Counted from the stretch's first letter, positions 54,771-63,980 are shown. The stretch is DNA of 64,000 nt from Acidobacteriaceae bacterium (GCA_003151335.1 PLXE01000080.1:19620-83619), one strand, 5' to 3'. Numbers and translations: made by a program. The notes: generated by a model not told the origin, from the letters alone.

Positions 54771-54854
54771 CGCAATTAAGAGCGAGGCTTGGCCTCGCCG
54801 ATCAATTTTATTGGGAAGGATCAAAGGGGGCACGCGTCTCCCGACGGACAAACG

Positions 54855-55250
54855 ATGGCAGATCAGGTTCAGTACTACGGAACGGGACGCCGCAAGTCGA
54901 GTGTGGCCAGGGTGTTTCTTCGCCCCGGCAGCGGCGAGTTCACGGTCAACGGGAAGCCGTTTGAGGCATACTTCGTGACTGCGGCCCAGCGCATTATGGC
55001 CAAGTCGGCGATGGTGCTCACCGAAACCACCGCCAGCTTCAACGTGCTTTGCACGGTTGACGGCGGGGGCGTGAATGGCCAGGCGGGCGCGGTGCGCATG
55101 GGAACAGCGCGCGCGCTGCAGGAGTTTAATCCCGAGCTGCGGCCCAAGTTGAAGGCCGAAGGCTTTCTGCGTCGCGACGCTCGCGGCAAAGAGCGCAAGA
55201 AGTACGGGCAGAAGGGTGCTCGTAAGCGGTTCCAGTTCTCGAAGCGGTAG
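54855..55250 (+). CDS. rpsI: 30S ribosomal protein S9
   Basis: 131 residues starting [20 protein letters not shown] at ATG 54855. [18 protein letters not shown] and the C-terminal [11 protein letters not shown] are diagnostic; the last residue is an Arg as in all S9 proteins, whose tail reaches the P site. No strong RBS; translation may be coupled to rplM. Its TAG stop is the start of a TAGCCAGTAGCCAGTAG repeat. Confidence 0.97.
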   Translation: MADQVQYYGTGRRKSSVARVFLRPGSGEFTVNGKPFEAYFVTAAQRIMAKSAMVLTETTASFNVLCTVDGGGVNGQAGAVRMGTARALQEFNPELRPKLKAEGFLRRDARGKERKKYGQKGARKRFQFSKR

Positions 55251-55300
55251 CCAGTAGCCAGTAGTCAGTTCGTAAGACTGGCGACTGGATACTGACAACT
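55248..55300 (+). repeat. CAGTAGCCAGTAG low-complexity repeat at the rpsI stop codon
   Basis: TAGCCAGTAGCCAGTAGTCAG runs out of the rpsI stop and continues with GACTGGCGACTGGATACTG. The same style of tandem CAGTAG/GGCTACTG unit occurs after EF-G-like (16320), epimerase (29246), GT2 (36389) and bamD (59790), and in 51600-51640 and 63510. Confidence 0.7.
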
Positions 55301-55431
55301 GTATTTCATTCTTCTCGCACCCGCTGTAAGCGACGAACGGGGCGGGTTACGGGAAAGCAATCCAGAGCGACCCGGCCAGGCGCAACGCGTCGCAGCCGCC
55401 GCAAAGGATGCAAGCCAACCTAGGAGGTAGC

Positions 55432-56307
55432 TTGGCAAATATCACGATGAAGGAGTTGCTCGAAGCTGGCGTTCACTTCGGGCACCAGACGAAACGTTGG
55501 AACCCGAAGATGAAGGAATATATCTTCGGCGAGCGCAACGGAATTTACATCATCGACCTGCAGAAGACGCTGAAGATGTTCAAGGAAGCGTCCAAGTTCG
55601 TGCAGGACATGGCTGCCGAAGGCAAGCTGGTGCTGTTCGTGGGCACCAAGCGCCAGGCGCAGGATGCGATCGCTGAAGAAGCGACGCGCTGCGGCATGTT
55701 CTATGTCAACCAGCGCTGGCTGGGCGGACTGCTCACCAACTGGGTGACCGTGCAAAAATCGGTGAAGCGGCTGAAAGAGCTCGATGAGATGGCCACCGAC
55801 GGCCGTTACGAGCTGCTGCCGAAAAAAGAAGTGGTGAAGCTGGAACGCGAGCGCAAGCACCTGCAGGCCAACCTGGCCGGCATCAAGAACCTGAGCCGCC
55901 TGCCCGACGCGCTGTTCGTGATCGACTCCAACAAGGAGCAGATTGCGGTGAAGGAAGCGCGCAAGCTGGGGATTCCCGTGGTTGCCGTGGTGGACACCAA
56001 TTGCGATCCCAGCGAGGTGGATTACATTATTCCCGGCAACGATGACGCCCTGCGTGCCATCCGGCTGTTCGCCTCCAAGGTTGCCGATTCGGTGGTCGAG
56101 GGTTCGCAGGCTGCCACCGACAAGCAGATGGCAGACATCGCCTCCGGTGTGCAGTACAGCCCGGATGCCGAGGCTGCCGCTGCCAGTCCGGAAGAGGGCG
56201 AAACGGCTGCGGCTCCCGAGGAGACCGGCGAGGCCGAAGAAGTCAGCATGGAAGAAGTGCTGGGCAAAGGTGGCCGGCGCGCCGCCGCTCAGAATACCAG
56301 CGCGTAA
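55432..56307 (+). CDS. rpsB: 30S ribosomal protein S2
   Basis: 291 residues with the start reading M(TTG)[19 protein letters not shown]. The TTG at 55432 is favoured because TAGGAGGTAG lies just before it and the N-terminus matches the family; ATG 55408 would precede its own [33 protein letters not shown] and the late [15 protein letters not shown] are typical. The last 60 residues are an acidic Ala/Glu extension, longer than in most S2 proteins. Confidence 0.96.
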   Translation: MANITMKELLEAGVHFGHQTKRWNPKMKEYIFGERNGIYIIDLQKTLKMFKEASKFVQDMAAEGKLVLFVGTKRQAQDAIAEEATRCGMFYVNQRWLGGLLTNWVTVQKSVKRLKELDEMATDGRYELLPKKEVVKLERERKHLQANLAGIKNLSRLPDALFVIDSNKEQIAVKEARKLGIPVVAVVDTNCDPSEVDYIIPGNDDALRAIRLFASKVADSVVEGSQAATDKQMADIASGVQYSPDAEAAAASPEEGETAAAPEETGEAEEVSMEEVLGKGGRRAAAQNTSA

Positions 56308-56337
56308 CAACAGTTCGAGACGACGAGTGGTTCCATG

Positions 56338-56372
56338 GCCCGCGCGTCATTGCAGCGCGGGCTGTTTGTTAT
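56338..56372 (+). terminator. Hairpin between rpsB and tsf
   Basis: GCCCGCGC and GCGCGGGC form a perfect 8-bp stem with a 9-base loop, followed by TGTTTGTTAT. It lies 30 bases after the rpsB stop and can act as terminator or attenuator setting the tsf level. A second stem (TTCGCCCTTCGC at 56384 with GCGAAGGGCGAA at 56411) is just downstream. Confidence 0.6.
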
Positions 56373-56452
56373 AGAAGACGCTTTTCGCCCTTCGCTATTC
56401 GCGGCGAAAAGCGAAGGGCGAATGGCGAAGAGCGAAAAGGATTTTCCGAAAG

Positions 56453-57109
56453 ATGAGCACTACAACCGTGAACATTACTGCCGCACAAGTGAAAGAGCTT
56501 CGGGAGAAGACCAACGCTCCCATGATGGATTGCAAGCACGCGCTGACCGAATCCAAGGGCGATATGGAAGGCGCCATTGTCATCCTGCGCAAGAAGGGCG
56601 TAGCCACCGCCGCCAAGAAGGCGACCCGCGCCACCAGCGAGGGCACGGTGACCAGCTACATCCACGCCGGAGGCAAGATCGGCGTGCTGGTGGAAGTCAA
56701 TTGCGAGAGCGATTTCGTGGCCCGCACCGACGACTTCAAGACCCTGGTGCACGATATCGCCATGCACATCGCGGCCACCGATCCGCGCTACATCCGCAAG
56801 GAAGACGTGAGCGCCGATGCCTTCGAAAAAGAGAAGGACATCTACCGCGCTCAGGCGGCCCAGACGGGCAAACCCGCGCCGGTGATCGAAAAGATCGTGG
56901 AAGGCAAGATGGGCAAGTTCTATGAGGAGGTCTGCCTGTACGAGCAGCCCTTCATCAAGGACCAGACCATGACCGTGCACCAGCTTATCGCCACCGTCGT
57001 GGGCAAACTGGGCGAGAACGTCTCGGTGCGGCGTTTTGCCCGCTTCAAGGTGGGCGACGTCGCCGAGACCATCGCCATCAGCAAGGCCGGCGCCGAAGCA
57101 AAGGAATAG
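56453..57109 (+). CDS. tsf: Translation elongation factor Ts
   Basis: 218 residues starting MSTTTVNITAAQVKELREKTNAPMMDC, the usual EF-Ts beginning with the TDF-type contact and CKHALTESKGDMEGAIVILR. It exchanges GDP for GTP on EF-Tu. The C-terminal part is shorter than the E. coli protein, as is common in other phyla. Follows rpsB by 145 bases with hairpins in between. Confidence 0.96.
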   Translation: MSTTTVNITAAQVKELREKTNAPMMDCKHALTESKGDMEGAIVILRKKGVATAAKKATRATSEGTVTSYIHAGGKIGVLVEVNCESDFVARTDDFKTLVHDIAMHIAATDPRYIRKEDVSADAFEKEKDIYRAQAAQTGKPAPVIEKIVEGKMGKFYEEVCLYEQPFIKDQTMTVHQLIATVVGKLGENVSVRRFARFKVGDVAETIAISKAGAEAKE

Positions 57110-57134
57110 CTGCTCGGGCAACCGCGAAATGAGA

Positions 57135-57165
57135 GGGCGGAGTTTCTTCCGTCCCCCTGCTTTTT
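57135..57165 (+). terminator. Rho-independent terminator of the rpsB-tsf unit
   Basis: GGGCGGA and TCCGTCC form a 7-bp stem with a six-base loop; TTTTT follows after CCCTGC. Confidence 0.6.
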
Positions 57166-57215
57166 AGGTTCAACCGCACAACCATGTCCTAAGGAGGAGC
57201 GCCGCCGGCCCATGC

Positions 57216-57235
57216 TTGACAAGCGGAATTGTCAA
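57216..57235 (+). promoter_or_regulatory. TTGACA-N8-TGTCAA palindrome upstream of the antitoxin-like gene
   Basis: A 6-bp inverted repeat with an 8-base spacer lies 17 bases before ATG 57252. The left half is also a perfect -35 hexamer. Position fits autoregulation by an antitoxin-type protein (inference). Confidence 0.4.
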
Positions 57236-57251
57236 CTTCTAACCTCTGGCC

Positions 57252-57434
57252 ATGGAAGTACATCTCAACCCCGAGCAGGCGTCGAAGCTGGCGCAGGAAG
57301 CGATTACCCGCTATCTGGAAGAAGAGGCGCGCTTTCTCGAAGCCGTGAAGCTCGGTGAATCCCAACTGGAGCGCGGCGAGTATCTCACCCACGAAGAAGT
57401 AGGGTCTCGCATCGAGCGCCTCCGCAAGTCTTAA
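57252..57434 (+). CDS. Short antitoxin-like protein with an internal gap
   Basis: 60 residues: MEVHLNPEQASKLAQ, then EAITRYLEEEARFLEAVKLG and LTHEEVGSRIERLRKS. It resembles ParD/CC2985-type or similar antitoxins of about 80 residues, but about fifteen residues after KLAQ that hold the middle helix are missing. No toxin gene follows. It may be an orphan or a degraded antitoxin. AAGGAGG occurs about 60 bases upstream but not near the ATG. Confidence 0.6.
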   Translation: MEVHLNPEQASKLAQEAITRYLEEEARFLEAVKLGESQLERGEYLTHEEVGSRIERLRKS

Positions 57435-57512
57435 TGCATCACGTAGCGCGCACACGGCCCGCCCCGCTCCCGTGCTAAAATTTGACCAAATGCTCGCGAG
57501 AGAAGTTTGGTC

Positions 57513-58187
57513 TTGATCGAGATAGCGCCGTCCATATTGTCGGCTGATTTCGCCCGCCTGGCCGAGGATGCCAAGGAGGCTGTGCGAGGGGGCGCCACCC
57601 TCCTCCATGTGGATGTCATGGACGGCCATTTTGTGCCCAATATCACGATCGGGCCTCCGGTGGTCGCGTCGCTGCGCAAAGCGGTGGACGTTCCGCTGGA
57701 CTGCCATCTGATGATCGAGAATCCCGATGACTACATTGCGGCTTTCGCCGACGCCGGGGCCAACTGGATCTCGGTGCATCAGGAAGTGTGCCGCCACCTG
57801 AACCGCACCCTGGAACGGATTCGCAGGCACGGTATGCAGGTCGGCGTGGTCCTCAACCCGGCGACCCCGGTGCAGACCCTCGGCGAGGTGCTCGATCTGG
57901 TGGACTACATCCTGGTGATGTCCGTGAATCCGGGTTTTGGCGGGCAGAAATTCATTCCCGGGGCGCTGGAGAAGGTCCGTAAGCTGGCAACCATGCGCGC
58001 CGCCAAGGGACTGAACTACCGCATCGAAATCGATGGCGGCATAGATCTGGCAACGATTGGACTGGCGGTCCGCGCCGGAGTGGAAATTTTCGTTGCCGGC
58101 AGTTACGTGTTCGGCCACGGCGATCCCGCCCGTAAGGTGGAGGCGCTGTTGAAGGCCGCCCAGGAAGCCACCTTGTTGCGCGCCTAG
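57513..58187 (+). CDS. rpe: Ribulose-phosphate 3-epimerase
   Basis: 224-residue TIM-barrel enzyme interconverting ribulose-5-P and xylulose-5-P. IEIAPSILSADFARLAEDAK, HVDVMDGHFVPNITIGPPVV, DCHLMIENP, MSVNPGFGGQKFIP and EIDGGI carry the metal and phosphate residues. TTG 57513 is chosen as start (seven bases after GAGAGAAG), giving the usual N-terminus; TTG 57507 is nearly equivalent. Followed by bamD. Confidence 0.93.
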   Translation: MIEIAPSILSADFARLAEDAKEAVRGGATLLHVDVMDGHFVPNITIGPPVVASLRKAVDVPLDCHLMIENPDDYIAAFADAGANWISVHQEVCRHLNRTLERIRRHGMQVGVVLNPATPVQTLGEVLDLVDYILVMSVNPGFGGQKFIPGALEKVRKLATMRAAKGLNYRIEIDGGIDLATIGLAVRAGVEIFVAGSYVFGHGDPARKVEALLKAAQEATLLRA

Positions 58188-58221
58188 TCGTGGAAAGCAG
58201 TATTTCCCAGAGGTGTTTAGG

Positions 58222-59730
58222 ATGTTTCGTCGCGTCATCATCGCGTTTTCGATAGCCGCCATGCTGCTGACCCTCGGATGCAGCAACAAGAAAGTCCAGA
58301 ATCCCATTGCCCACATCGACTCGAAGCAGCCGGACAAGGTGCTGTTCGACCGCGCCATGGACGCGATGAAGCACAACAAGTACGACGTCGCCCGGCTCAG
58401 CCTGCAGACCCTGATCAATACCTATCCGGATTCCGAGTACGTGGCGCGCGCCAAGCTGGCCATTGGCGACTCCTGGTATGCGGAAGGCGGCGCGGCTGCC
58501 ATGACCCAGGCGGAAAGCGAGTACAAGGACTTCATTACCTTCTTTCCTAATATGCCCGAGGCGGCCGAAGCGCAGATGAAGATCGGCAACATCCACTACA
58601 AGGAGATGGAGAAGGCGGACCGCGATCCCACGCACGCCCGCCGCGCCGAGGAGGAGTATCGCCTGCTTATCTTGCAGTTTCCCGACAGCCCGCTGGTGCC
58701 ACAGGCCAAGCATCGCCTGCTGGAGGTGCAGGAAGTGCTGGCCGATCGCGAGTACATGATCGGGCACTTCTACTTTTTGCGCGAGGTGTATCCGGCGGCC
58801 ATCGCGCGCCTGAAGTCGGTGGCCGATACTTACCCGCTATACAGCGGAGCGGACCAGGCGCTGTACGAATTGGGCAACTCCTACGAAAAGGAGGTTGAGC
58901 TCATCCGCCGCTCGAAACTGCCGGAAGTGTCGAAAGGTGCGTTGATCAAGCAGTACACCGAAGGAGCTATCGCCGCCTACGACCATGTCCTTACCCGCTA
59001 CCCTCTGGAAGCGCGCGCCGACGATGCCAAGAAGCGGTTGCAGGCAATGAAGCAACCGGTCCCACATGCCACCGAGGCCGCCATTGCTCAAGATAAAGCT
59101 GAGATGGCCAGCCGCGGCTCGCTGGGACATTTGGGCAAGTTGATGGAGAACTTTCACAAAGGTCCGGACGTGTCGGACGCCACCAAGGTTGGCGAACCGA
59201 CGCTGGTTGATCCTAAGCAGGTCAGCGCGCCGGATATGGTGCGCGCTGCGAATAGCAGCATCATCGGCAGTCTGAGCGGTTCCAATAAGGTAGGAGTCGA
59301 GCGCGTAGAGAACGGCGCCGTTCCCGCCGCGAACGCTCCCGTTCCGCGCTCTGACGCCGAAGGAGCGGCGCCTGCCGGGCCCATTCCCGCCACGGGCAAT
59401 GCTGCTGGCGCCACCCCCGGGACTGCGCCGGCCGAGCCTGCATCGAGCGGCGCTGGGAATGGCGTACCCTCCAACCCAGCCTCAGACAGTAGCGCAGTTC
59501 CTGAAATGAAGAACGACTTGCAGCCCGCAGCCGCAACTCCTCCGCCCGGTGCGGCTGCTCCGCCGCTTGGACAAGTGAACGAGGCCGCTGCTGCGTCCTC
59601 CAGTTCCGACAACAGCACGCAGCCGGCGCCCGCGGCCAGCAGTGGTTCGGCGCAACAGTCCGCGCCCCCAACCGATGCCAACAAGGAAAGCTCATCGAAG
59701 AAAAAGAAGAAGCATCATTGGCCGTTCTGA
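58222..59730 (+). CDS. bamD: BamD-like outer-membrane assembly lipoprotein with long C-terminal extension
   Basis: 502 residues from ATG 58222 (RBS AGAGG); GTG 58213 is another option. The lipobox LTLGCSN marks a lipoprotein. Residues 25-290 contain TPR-like repeats in which VLFDRAMDAMKHNKYDVARLSLQTLIN, PEAAEAQMKIGNIHYKEM and FLREVYPAAIARLKSVADTY correspond to the BamD superhelix (about 240 residues elsewhere). The last 200 residues are Pro/Ala/Ser-rich and end SSKKKKKHHWPF; this tail is absent in standard BamD. It assembles outer-membrane beta-barrels with BamA. Confidence 0.88.
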   Translation: MFRRVIIAFSIAAMLLTLGCSNKKVQNPIAHIDSKQPDKVLFDRAMDAMKHNKYDVARLSLQTLINTYPDSEYVARAKLAIGDSWYAEGGAAAMTQAESEYKDFITFFPNMPEAAEAQMKIGNIHYKEMEKADRDPTHARRAEEEYRLLILQFPDSPLVPQAKHRLLEVQEVLADREYMIGHFYFLREVYPAAIARLKSVADTYPLYSGADQALYELGNSYEKEVELIRRSKLPEVSKGALIKQYTEGAIAAYDHVLTRYPLEARADDAKKRLQAMKQPVPHATEAAIAQDKAEMASRGSLGHLGKLMENFHKGPDVSDATKVGEPTLVDPKQVSAPDMVRAANSSIIGSLSGSNKVGVERVENGAVPAANAPVPRSDAEGAAPAGPIPATGNAAGATPGTAPAEPASSGAGNGVPSNPASDSSAVPEMKNDLQPAAATPPPGAAAPPLGQVNEAAAASSSSDNSTQPAPAASSGSAQQSAPPTDANKESSSKKKKKHHWPF

Positions 59731-59747
59731 CCGCGAGGTTGGTCGAG

Positions 59748-59775
59748 AGCGCAGCTTCGGCTGCGCTTTTCTTTT
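59748..59775 (+). terminator. Rho-independent terminator after bamD
   Basis: AGCGCAGC-TTCG-GCTGCGCT, an 8-bp stem with a very stable TTCG loop, followed by TTTCTTTT. It closes the rpe-bamD unit before valS. Confidence 0.88.
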
Positions 59776-59872
59776 GCGTCTTGCCGGCTGACTACTGGCT
59801 ACTGGCTACTGACTACTGACTACTCTTGCCTGTAATATCGAAGTCGAAGCTTCATTCGCAGAACGGATTGCA

Positions 59873-62599
59873 ATGCCTCACGATCTTCCCAAGGCCTACG
59901 AACCGGGCGCCATTGAACCGCGTTGGGCCGAATACTGGGTCCACGAAAAGCTGTTCCACGTGGAACTCCCCACCGACCCTGGCCAGCCCACCTTCACGGT
60001 GACCCTGCCGCCGCCCAACGTCACCGGTAACCTACACATGGGCCACATGTTAGAGCACACCGAGATCGACATCATCGTGCGTTGGAAGCGGATGCAGGGC
60101 CTGCGCACGCTATGGTTGCCAGGCACCGATCACGCCGGCATCGCCACTCAGTTGATGGTGGAGCGCCAGCTCGCGGCTGAAGGCAAGAACCGCCGCGACA
60201 TGGGGCGCGAGGCGTTCATCGCGCGCGTCTGGGACTGGAAGCAGCACTATGGCGGAGTCATTCTGCAACAGATGAAGCGCCTCGGCGCTTCGGTGGATTG
60301 GTCACGCGAATACTTCACCATGGACGAGCGCATGTCGCGCGCCGTGCGCGAGGCCTTCGTGCGCCTGCATGAAGAAGGACTGATCTATCGCGGCAAGTAC
60401 ATCGTGAACTGGTGCCCGCGTTGCGTCACTGCCGTGTCCGATCTGGAAGTGATGCACGAAGACACGCCGGGCAAGATTTACGAAATCCGTTATCCAGTCA
60501 TCGGGTCCAAAGACGAGTACATCGTGGTGGCCACTACGCGTCCTGAAACCATGTTGGGAGACACAGCGGTCGCGGTGAATTCCGCCGACGAGCGCTACCG
60601 TCATCTGCACGGCAAGAAAGTTCTGCTGCCGCTAATGAATCGCGAGATCCCCATCATCACCGACGACATCCTCGCCAATCCTGAGTTCGGGACCGGCGCG
60701 GTGAAGGTCACGCCGTCGCACGATCCCAACGATTTCGAAGCAGGCGTGCGCAACAACCTGCCGCAGATCGACGTGATGAACGAAGTCGCGCAGATGAACG
60801 AGAACGCTGGACCCTACAAGGGACTGGACCGCTTCGAGGCGCGGCAGAAGGTGCTGGAAGACCTCGAGTGCGGCGGCTTTCTGGTCGGAGTGAAGGACTA
60901 TGTTGTCCCGCTGGGAAAGTGTGGTCGCTGCAAGACCATCGTCGAGCCACGGCTTTCGACGCAGTGGTTCGTCAAGATCCAGCCGCTGGCCGACCGCGCC
61001 ATCGAGGTGGTGGAGAACGGCGACGTCAAGTTCGTGCCGGAGAATTACTCCAAGACCTATTTCGAATGGATGCGCAACATTCACGACTGGTGCATCTCGC
61101 GGCAATTGTGGTGGGGACATCGCATTCCGGCGTGGCATTGCAAAGATTGCCCCGAAATCATGGTCGCGCGGGAAACGCCCACCCAATGCACCAAGTGCGG
61201 CGGGAGCCATCTGGAGCAAGACAACGACGTGCTCGACACCTGGTTCTCGTCGGGCCTGTTGCCGTGCTCGGCGCTGGGTTGGCCCGACAGCACGCCCGAC
61301 CTCGACGCGTTCTACCCGACGACGTTGCTGATCACCGGCTTCGACATCCTGTTCTTCTGGGTGGCGCGCATGATCATGATGAACTGCCACTTCATGCGCG
61401 GACACAAGCAGGGCGACGTGCCATTTCACAACGTTTACATCCACGCGCTAGTGCGGGATGCCGAGCGCCAGAAGATGTCGAAGACCAAGGGCAACGTGAT
61501 GGACCCCATCGAGATCATCGAACAGTACGGCACCGACGCTGTGCGCTTCACGCTGGCCTCGATGGCCGCGCCCGGGACCGACATCGCCTTTTCGGAGAGC
61601 CGCACCCAGAGCTATCGCGCCTTCGCCAACAAGATTTGGAACTCCGCACGCTTCCTGTTCATGAACGTGGAACGGGCGCAGGAGTCGGGTTTGTGGTCGC
61701 TGGGTGACTTTCGAGGCTTAGCAACCGACTTCAACGCCAAGGGCGTTTCCGGCTTCAAGGCTGAAACTCTCGACGACCGCTGGATTCTGTCGCGCTTCAA
61801 TCGGGTTGCGCAACAGATGAACGAAGCGCTGGAGACCTACCGCTTCCATGAAGCGGCCCACGTGGTCTATCACTTCTTCTGGGGCGAGTACTGCGACTGG
61901 TATCTGGAACTGATCAAGCCACGCCTGGCTGCCGACGATCGCGAACAGGCCCGGATTGCACACCGAAATCTGATCAGCATCTTCGAAGGCGCGCTGCGCA
62001 TGTTGTCGCCGTTCATGCCTTTCATTACGGAAGAGCTCTGGCATGCCGTGTACGATGGCAAACCGCCGCTCAAATCGATTGCGCTGGCTGCGTATCCCAG
62101 GATTGACCCGTCGCAGGTGGACGCAGACGCCGAAACCGAGATGGCGATCATGCAGGATTTGATCGAAGGCGTGCGCAACATCCGGGCTGAGTTGAAGATC
62201 GAACCCAAGCAGAAGGTGGCCATCGAGATCTTCGCCGACGGCGACATGCGCTCCTTGATCGAGCGCAACCGTGGCGCGGTGGAGCGGTTGGCAAATGTGG
62301 AAGGCATTACCTTCGTGGACTCATCGCTGTCCAAGTCTGCGGGCGCGCGCAGCACTGCCCGCTTCGATGTGCGGGTACTCTATGAGCGCAAGATGGATGC
62401 GACTGCCGAACGCGACCGACTCAGCAAAGAGCTGACGTGGCTTACGCAGGAGTTGACGCGTGCGACAGCGCAGTTGAACAATGACGCCTTTCTTGCCAAA
62501 GCCCCGGCACACGTGGTCGAGGGATTGAGGAAGCGCAAAGGCGAAGTTGAAATGTTGGTCCAGAAGGCAAACGAAGCGTTGGGAGAGTTAGGCGCTTAA
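59873..62599 (+). CDS. valS: Valyl-tRNA synthetase
   Basis: 908-residue class I synthetase charging tRNA-Val. PPPNVTGNLHMGHML (HIGH equivalent, HMGH) is at about residue 45, the editing domain lies at about 200-370, and the KMSKS loop is QKMSKTKGNV. The anticodon-binding helical part and a C-terminal coiled coil (ERDRLSKELTWLTQELTR) follow. All are normal for ValS. ATG 59873 starts the chain; nadC follows after 19 bases, so both may be co-transcribed. Confidence 0.97.
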   Translation: MPHDLPKAYEPGAIEPRWAEYWVHEKLFHVELPTDPGQPTFTVTLPPPNVTGNLHMGHMLEHTEIDIIVRWKRMQGLRTLWLPGTDHAGIATQLMVERQLAAEGKNRRDMGREAFIARVWDWKQHYGGVILQQMKRLGASVDWSREYFTMDERMSRAVREAFVRLHEEGLIYRGKYIVNWCPRCVTAVSDLEVMHEDTPGKIYEIRYPVIGSKDEYIVVATTRPETMLGDTAVAVNSADERYRHLHGKKVLLPLMNREIPIITDDILANPEFGTGAVKVTPSHDPNDFEAGVRNNLPQIDVMNEVAQMNENAGPYKGLDRFEARQKVLEDLECGGFLVGVKDYVVPLGKCGRCKTIVEPRLSTQWFVKIQPLADRAIEVVENGDVKFVPENYSKTYFEWMRNIHDWCISRQLWWGHRIPAWHCKDCPEIMVARETPTQCTKCGGSHLEQDNDVLDTWFSSGLLPCSALGWPDSTPDLDAFYPTTLLITGFDILFFWVARMIMMNCHFMRGHKQGDVPFHNVYIHALVRDAERQKMSKTKGNVMDPIEIIEQYGTDAVRFTLASMAAPGTDIAFSESRTQSYRAFANKIWNSARFLFMNVERAQESGLWSLGDFRGLATDFNAKGVSGFKAETLDDRWILSRFNRVAQQMNEALETYRFHEAAHVVYHFFWGEYCDWYLELIKPRLAADDREQARIAHRNLISIFEGALRMLSPFMPFITEELWHAVYDGKPPLKSIALAAYPRIDPSQVDADAETEMAIMQDLIEGVRNIRAELKIEPKQKVAIEIFADGDMRSLIERNRGAVERLANVEGITFVDSSLSKSAGARSTARFDVRVLYERKMDATAERDRLSKELTWLTQELTRATAQLNNDAFLAKAPAHVVEGLRKRKGEVEMLVQKANEALGELGA

Positions 62600-62618
62600 G
62601 CCTCCGGGGAGATGGATC

Positions 62619-63497
62619 ATGGATTGGGCAAGCCGCAGGATCACCGCCATCCTGGAAAACGCATTGCAGGAAGATCGCGCCACCCGTGATGCCACCACCT
62701 ACGCGTGCATCGATCCCAACCAGCGCGCCTCGGGCACTATTCTCGCCAAGCAGGACTGCGTGCTCTCCGGGCTGGGCTGCATCCCGCGCATCCTCAGCGT
62801 CTTCGCGAGGCTGGATGGCACCGTCACCTCGCATCCCGAGGTCACCAGCCACACCGAAATCTTCGACGGCGTGCGCGTGCGCAAAGGACAATCGATTGCG
62901 GTCATCGTCCACAATGCGCGGGTGGTATTGTCTTGCGAGCGTGTGATCTTGAATCTCATTCAGCGCATGAGCGGCATTGCTACGCTGACACGCCGCTACG
63001 TGGACGCGGTGGCGGGCACCGGCACCGTCATTTTGGACACGCGCAAGACTGCGCCGGGTCTGCGTGTGCTGGATAAGTACGCGGTGAGCTGCGGCGGGGG
63101 CATCAACCATCGCCTCGACCTCAGCGATGGTGTGCTCATCAAGAACAACCACATTGCGCTCGCCGGTGGGGCGGTGACGACGCTGCAACGCGCGCTGCAC
63201 AATCGCCGCGGCCCGCAGATCGTGGAAATTGAGGTGCGATCACTACAGGAACTCGAGGATGTCCTGGAGCATGGCGCCGAAGCTGTACTGCTCGACAATA
63301 TGTCGCCGGAGAACGTGCGCCAGGCGGTGGAGCGCGTCCGGCAACTGGATCGGGATGTGCCGTTGGAAGCCTCGGGCGGAATCACCCTGGAAAACGTGCG
63401 CACCTACGCCGAAACCGGAGTGAACTTCATTTCGGTGGGAGCCCTGACCCATTCCGCCCCGGCGGTAGACCTCAGCATGAGAATCGCTCCAGCGTAA
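62619..63497 (+). CDS. nadC: Quinolinate phosphoribosyltransferase (nicotinate-nucleotide pyrophosphorylase)
   Basis: 292 residues, third step of de novo NAD synthesis (quinolinate to NaMN). RMSGIATLTRRYVDAV, TRKTAPGLRVLDKYAV, GGGINHRLDLSDGVLIKNNHIALAGG and LEASGGITLENVRTYAETGV form the substrate and phosphoribosyl sites. Starts 19 bases after valS with no strong RBS visible. nadB is 30 kb upstream. Confidence 0.95.
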   Translation: MDWASRRITAILENALQEDRATRDATTYACIDPNQRASGTILAKQDCVLSGLGCIPRILSVFARLDGTVTSHPEVTSHTEIFDGVRVRKGQSIAVIVHNARVVLSCERVILNLIQRMSGIATLTRRYVDAVAGTGTVILDTRKTAPGLRVLDKYAVSCGGGINHRLDLSDGVLIKNNHIALAGGAVTTLQRALHNRRGPQIVEIEVRSLQELEDVLEHGAEAVLLDNMSPENVRQAVERVRQLDRDVPLEASGGITLENVRTYAETGVNFISVGALTHSAPAVDLSMRIAPA

Positions 63498-63852
63498 ATA
63501 GCCTTCAGCTGTCAGCCGTCAGCTTTCGGCTCTCAGCTATCAGCCAACGCCGGTATGCGGGTCCTGTCCCGCGTTCGTTGCAGGTGTCTTCGTTGTGGGT
63601 GTCATCCCGAGCGACAAGGTCGCCGTGGCGACCGAGGAGTCGAGCGACCTGCCTTTTTCGCATTTACACCACCGTCCGCGAAGCTGAGCAGACCCCAAAC
63701 AGGCTGTCCATCCTGAGAGCGGAGCGAGTCGAAGGATCCCTATATTCCCTACTGATTTTTACCGTGCCGAAGGCCTGCGGTCAGATTCGTTGTGTAATCG
63801 CCTTCCATGAGAAGGCCGGTCGCAGTCAAGTTCTGTTTTGCCTTCCTAGATT
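63498..63852 (+). repeat. Repeat-rich intergenic region after nadC
   Basis: No gene. CAGCTGTCAGCCGTCAGC and TCAGCTATCAGCC are low-complexity units; GTCATCCCGAGCGACAAGG...GGCGACCGAGGAGTCGAG (63600) and CCATCCTGAGAGCGGAGCGAG (63708) are relatives of the TCATCCCGA repeats. Confidence 0.6.
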
Positions 63853-63980
63853 CCACCTTCCTTTCTTAGCGGCGGGTTTTTCAGAGCGGCCCACAGCCGT
63901 CAAGGGCGCGTATTGTGCGGCGCAGCGAACCCTTGACGGCGCGGACCGCTCTGGGAACATGCCGCTAGATAGGAAGGTGG
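63853..63980 (+). repeat. Long imperfect inverted repeat near the window edge
   Basis: CCACCTTCCTTTCTTAGCGG...GCCGTCAAGGG (63853-63906) is matched in reverse by CCCTTGACGGC...CTAGATAGGAAGGTGG (63930-63980), giving arms of about 50 bases with a few mismatches. Four bases after the right arm, GCC then ATG (63984) reads MVGLF up to the edge. It could be the end of a mobile element or of a RAYT-type unit; not decidable here. Confidence 0.65.

Noticed and set aside
55248-55300. CRISPR-like regularity in CAGTAGCCAGTAG runs
   Set aside because: Units are only 6-8 bases and continuous, without spacers.
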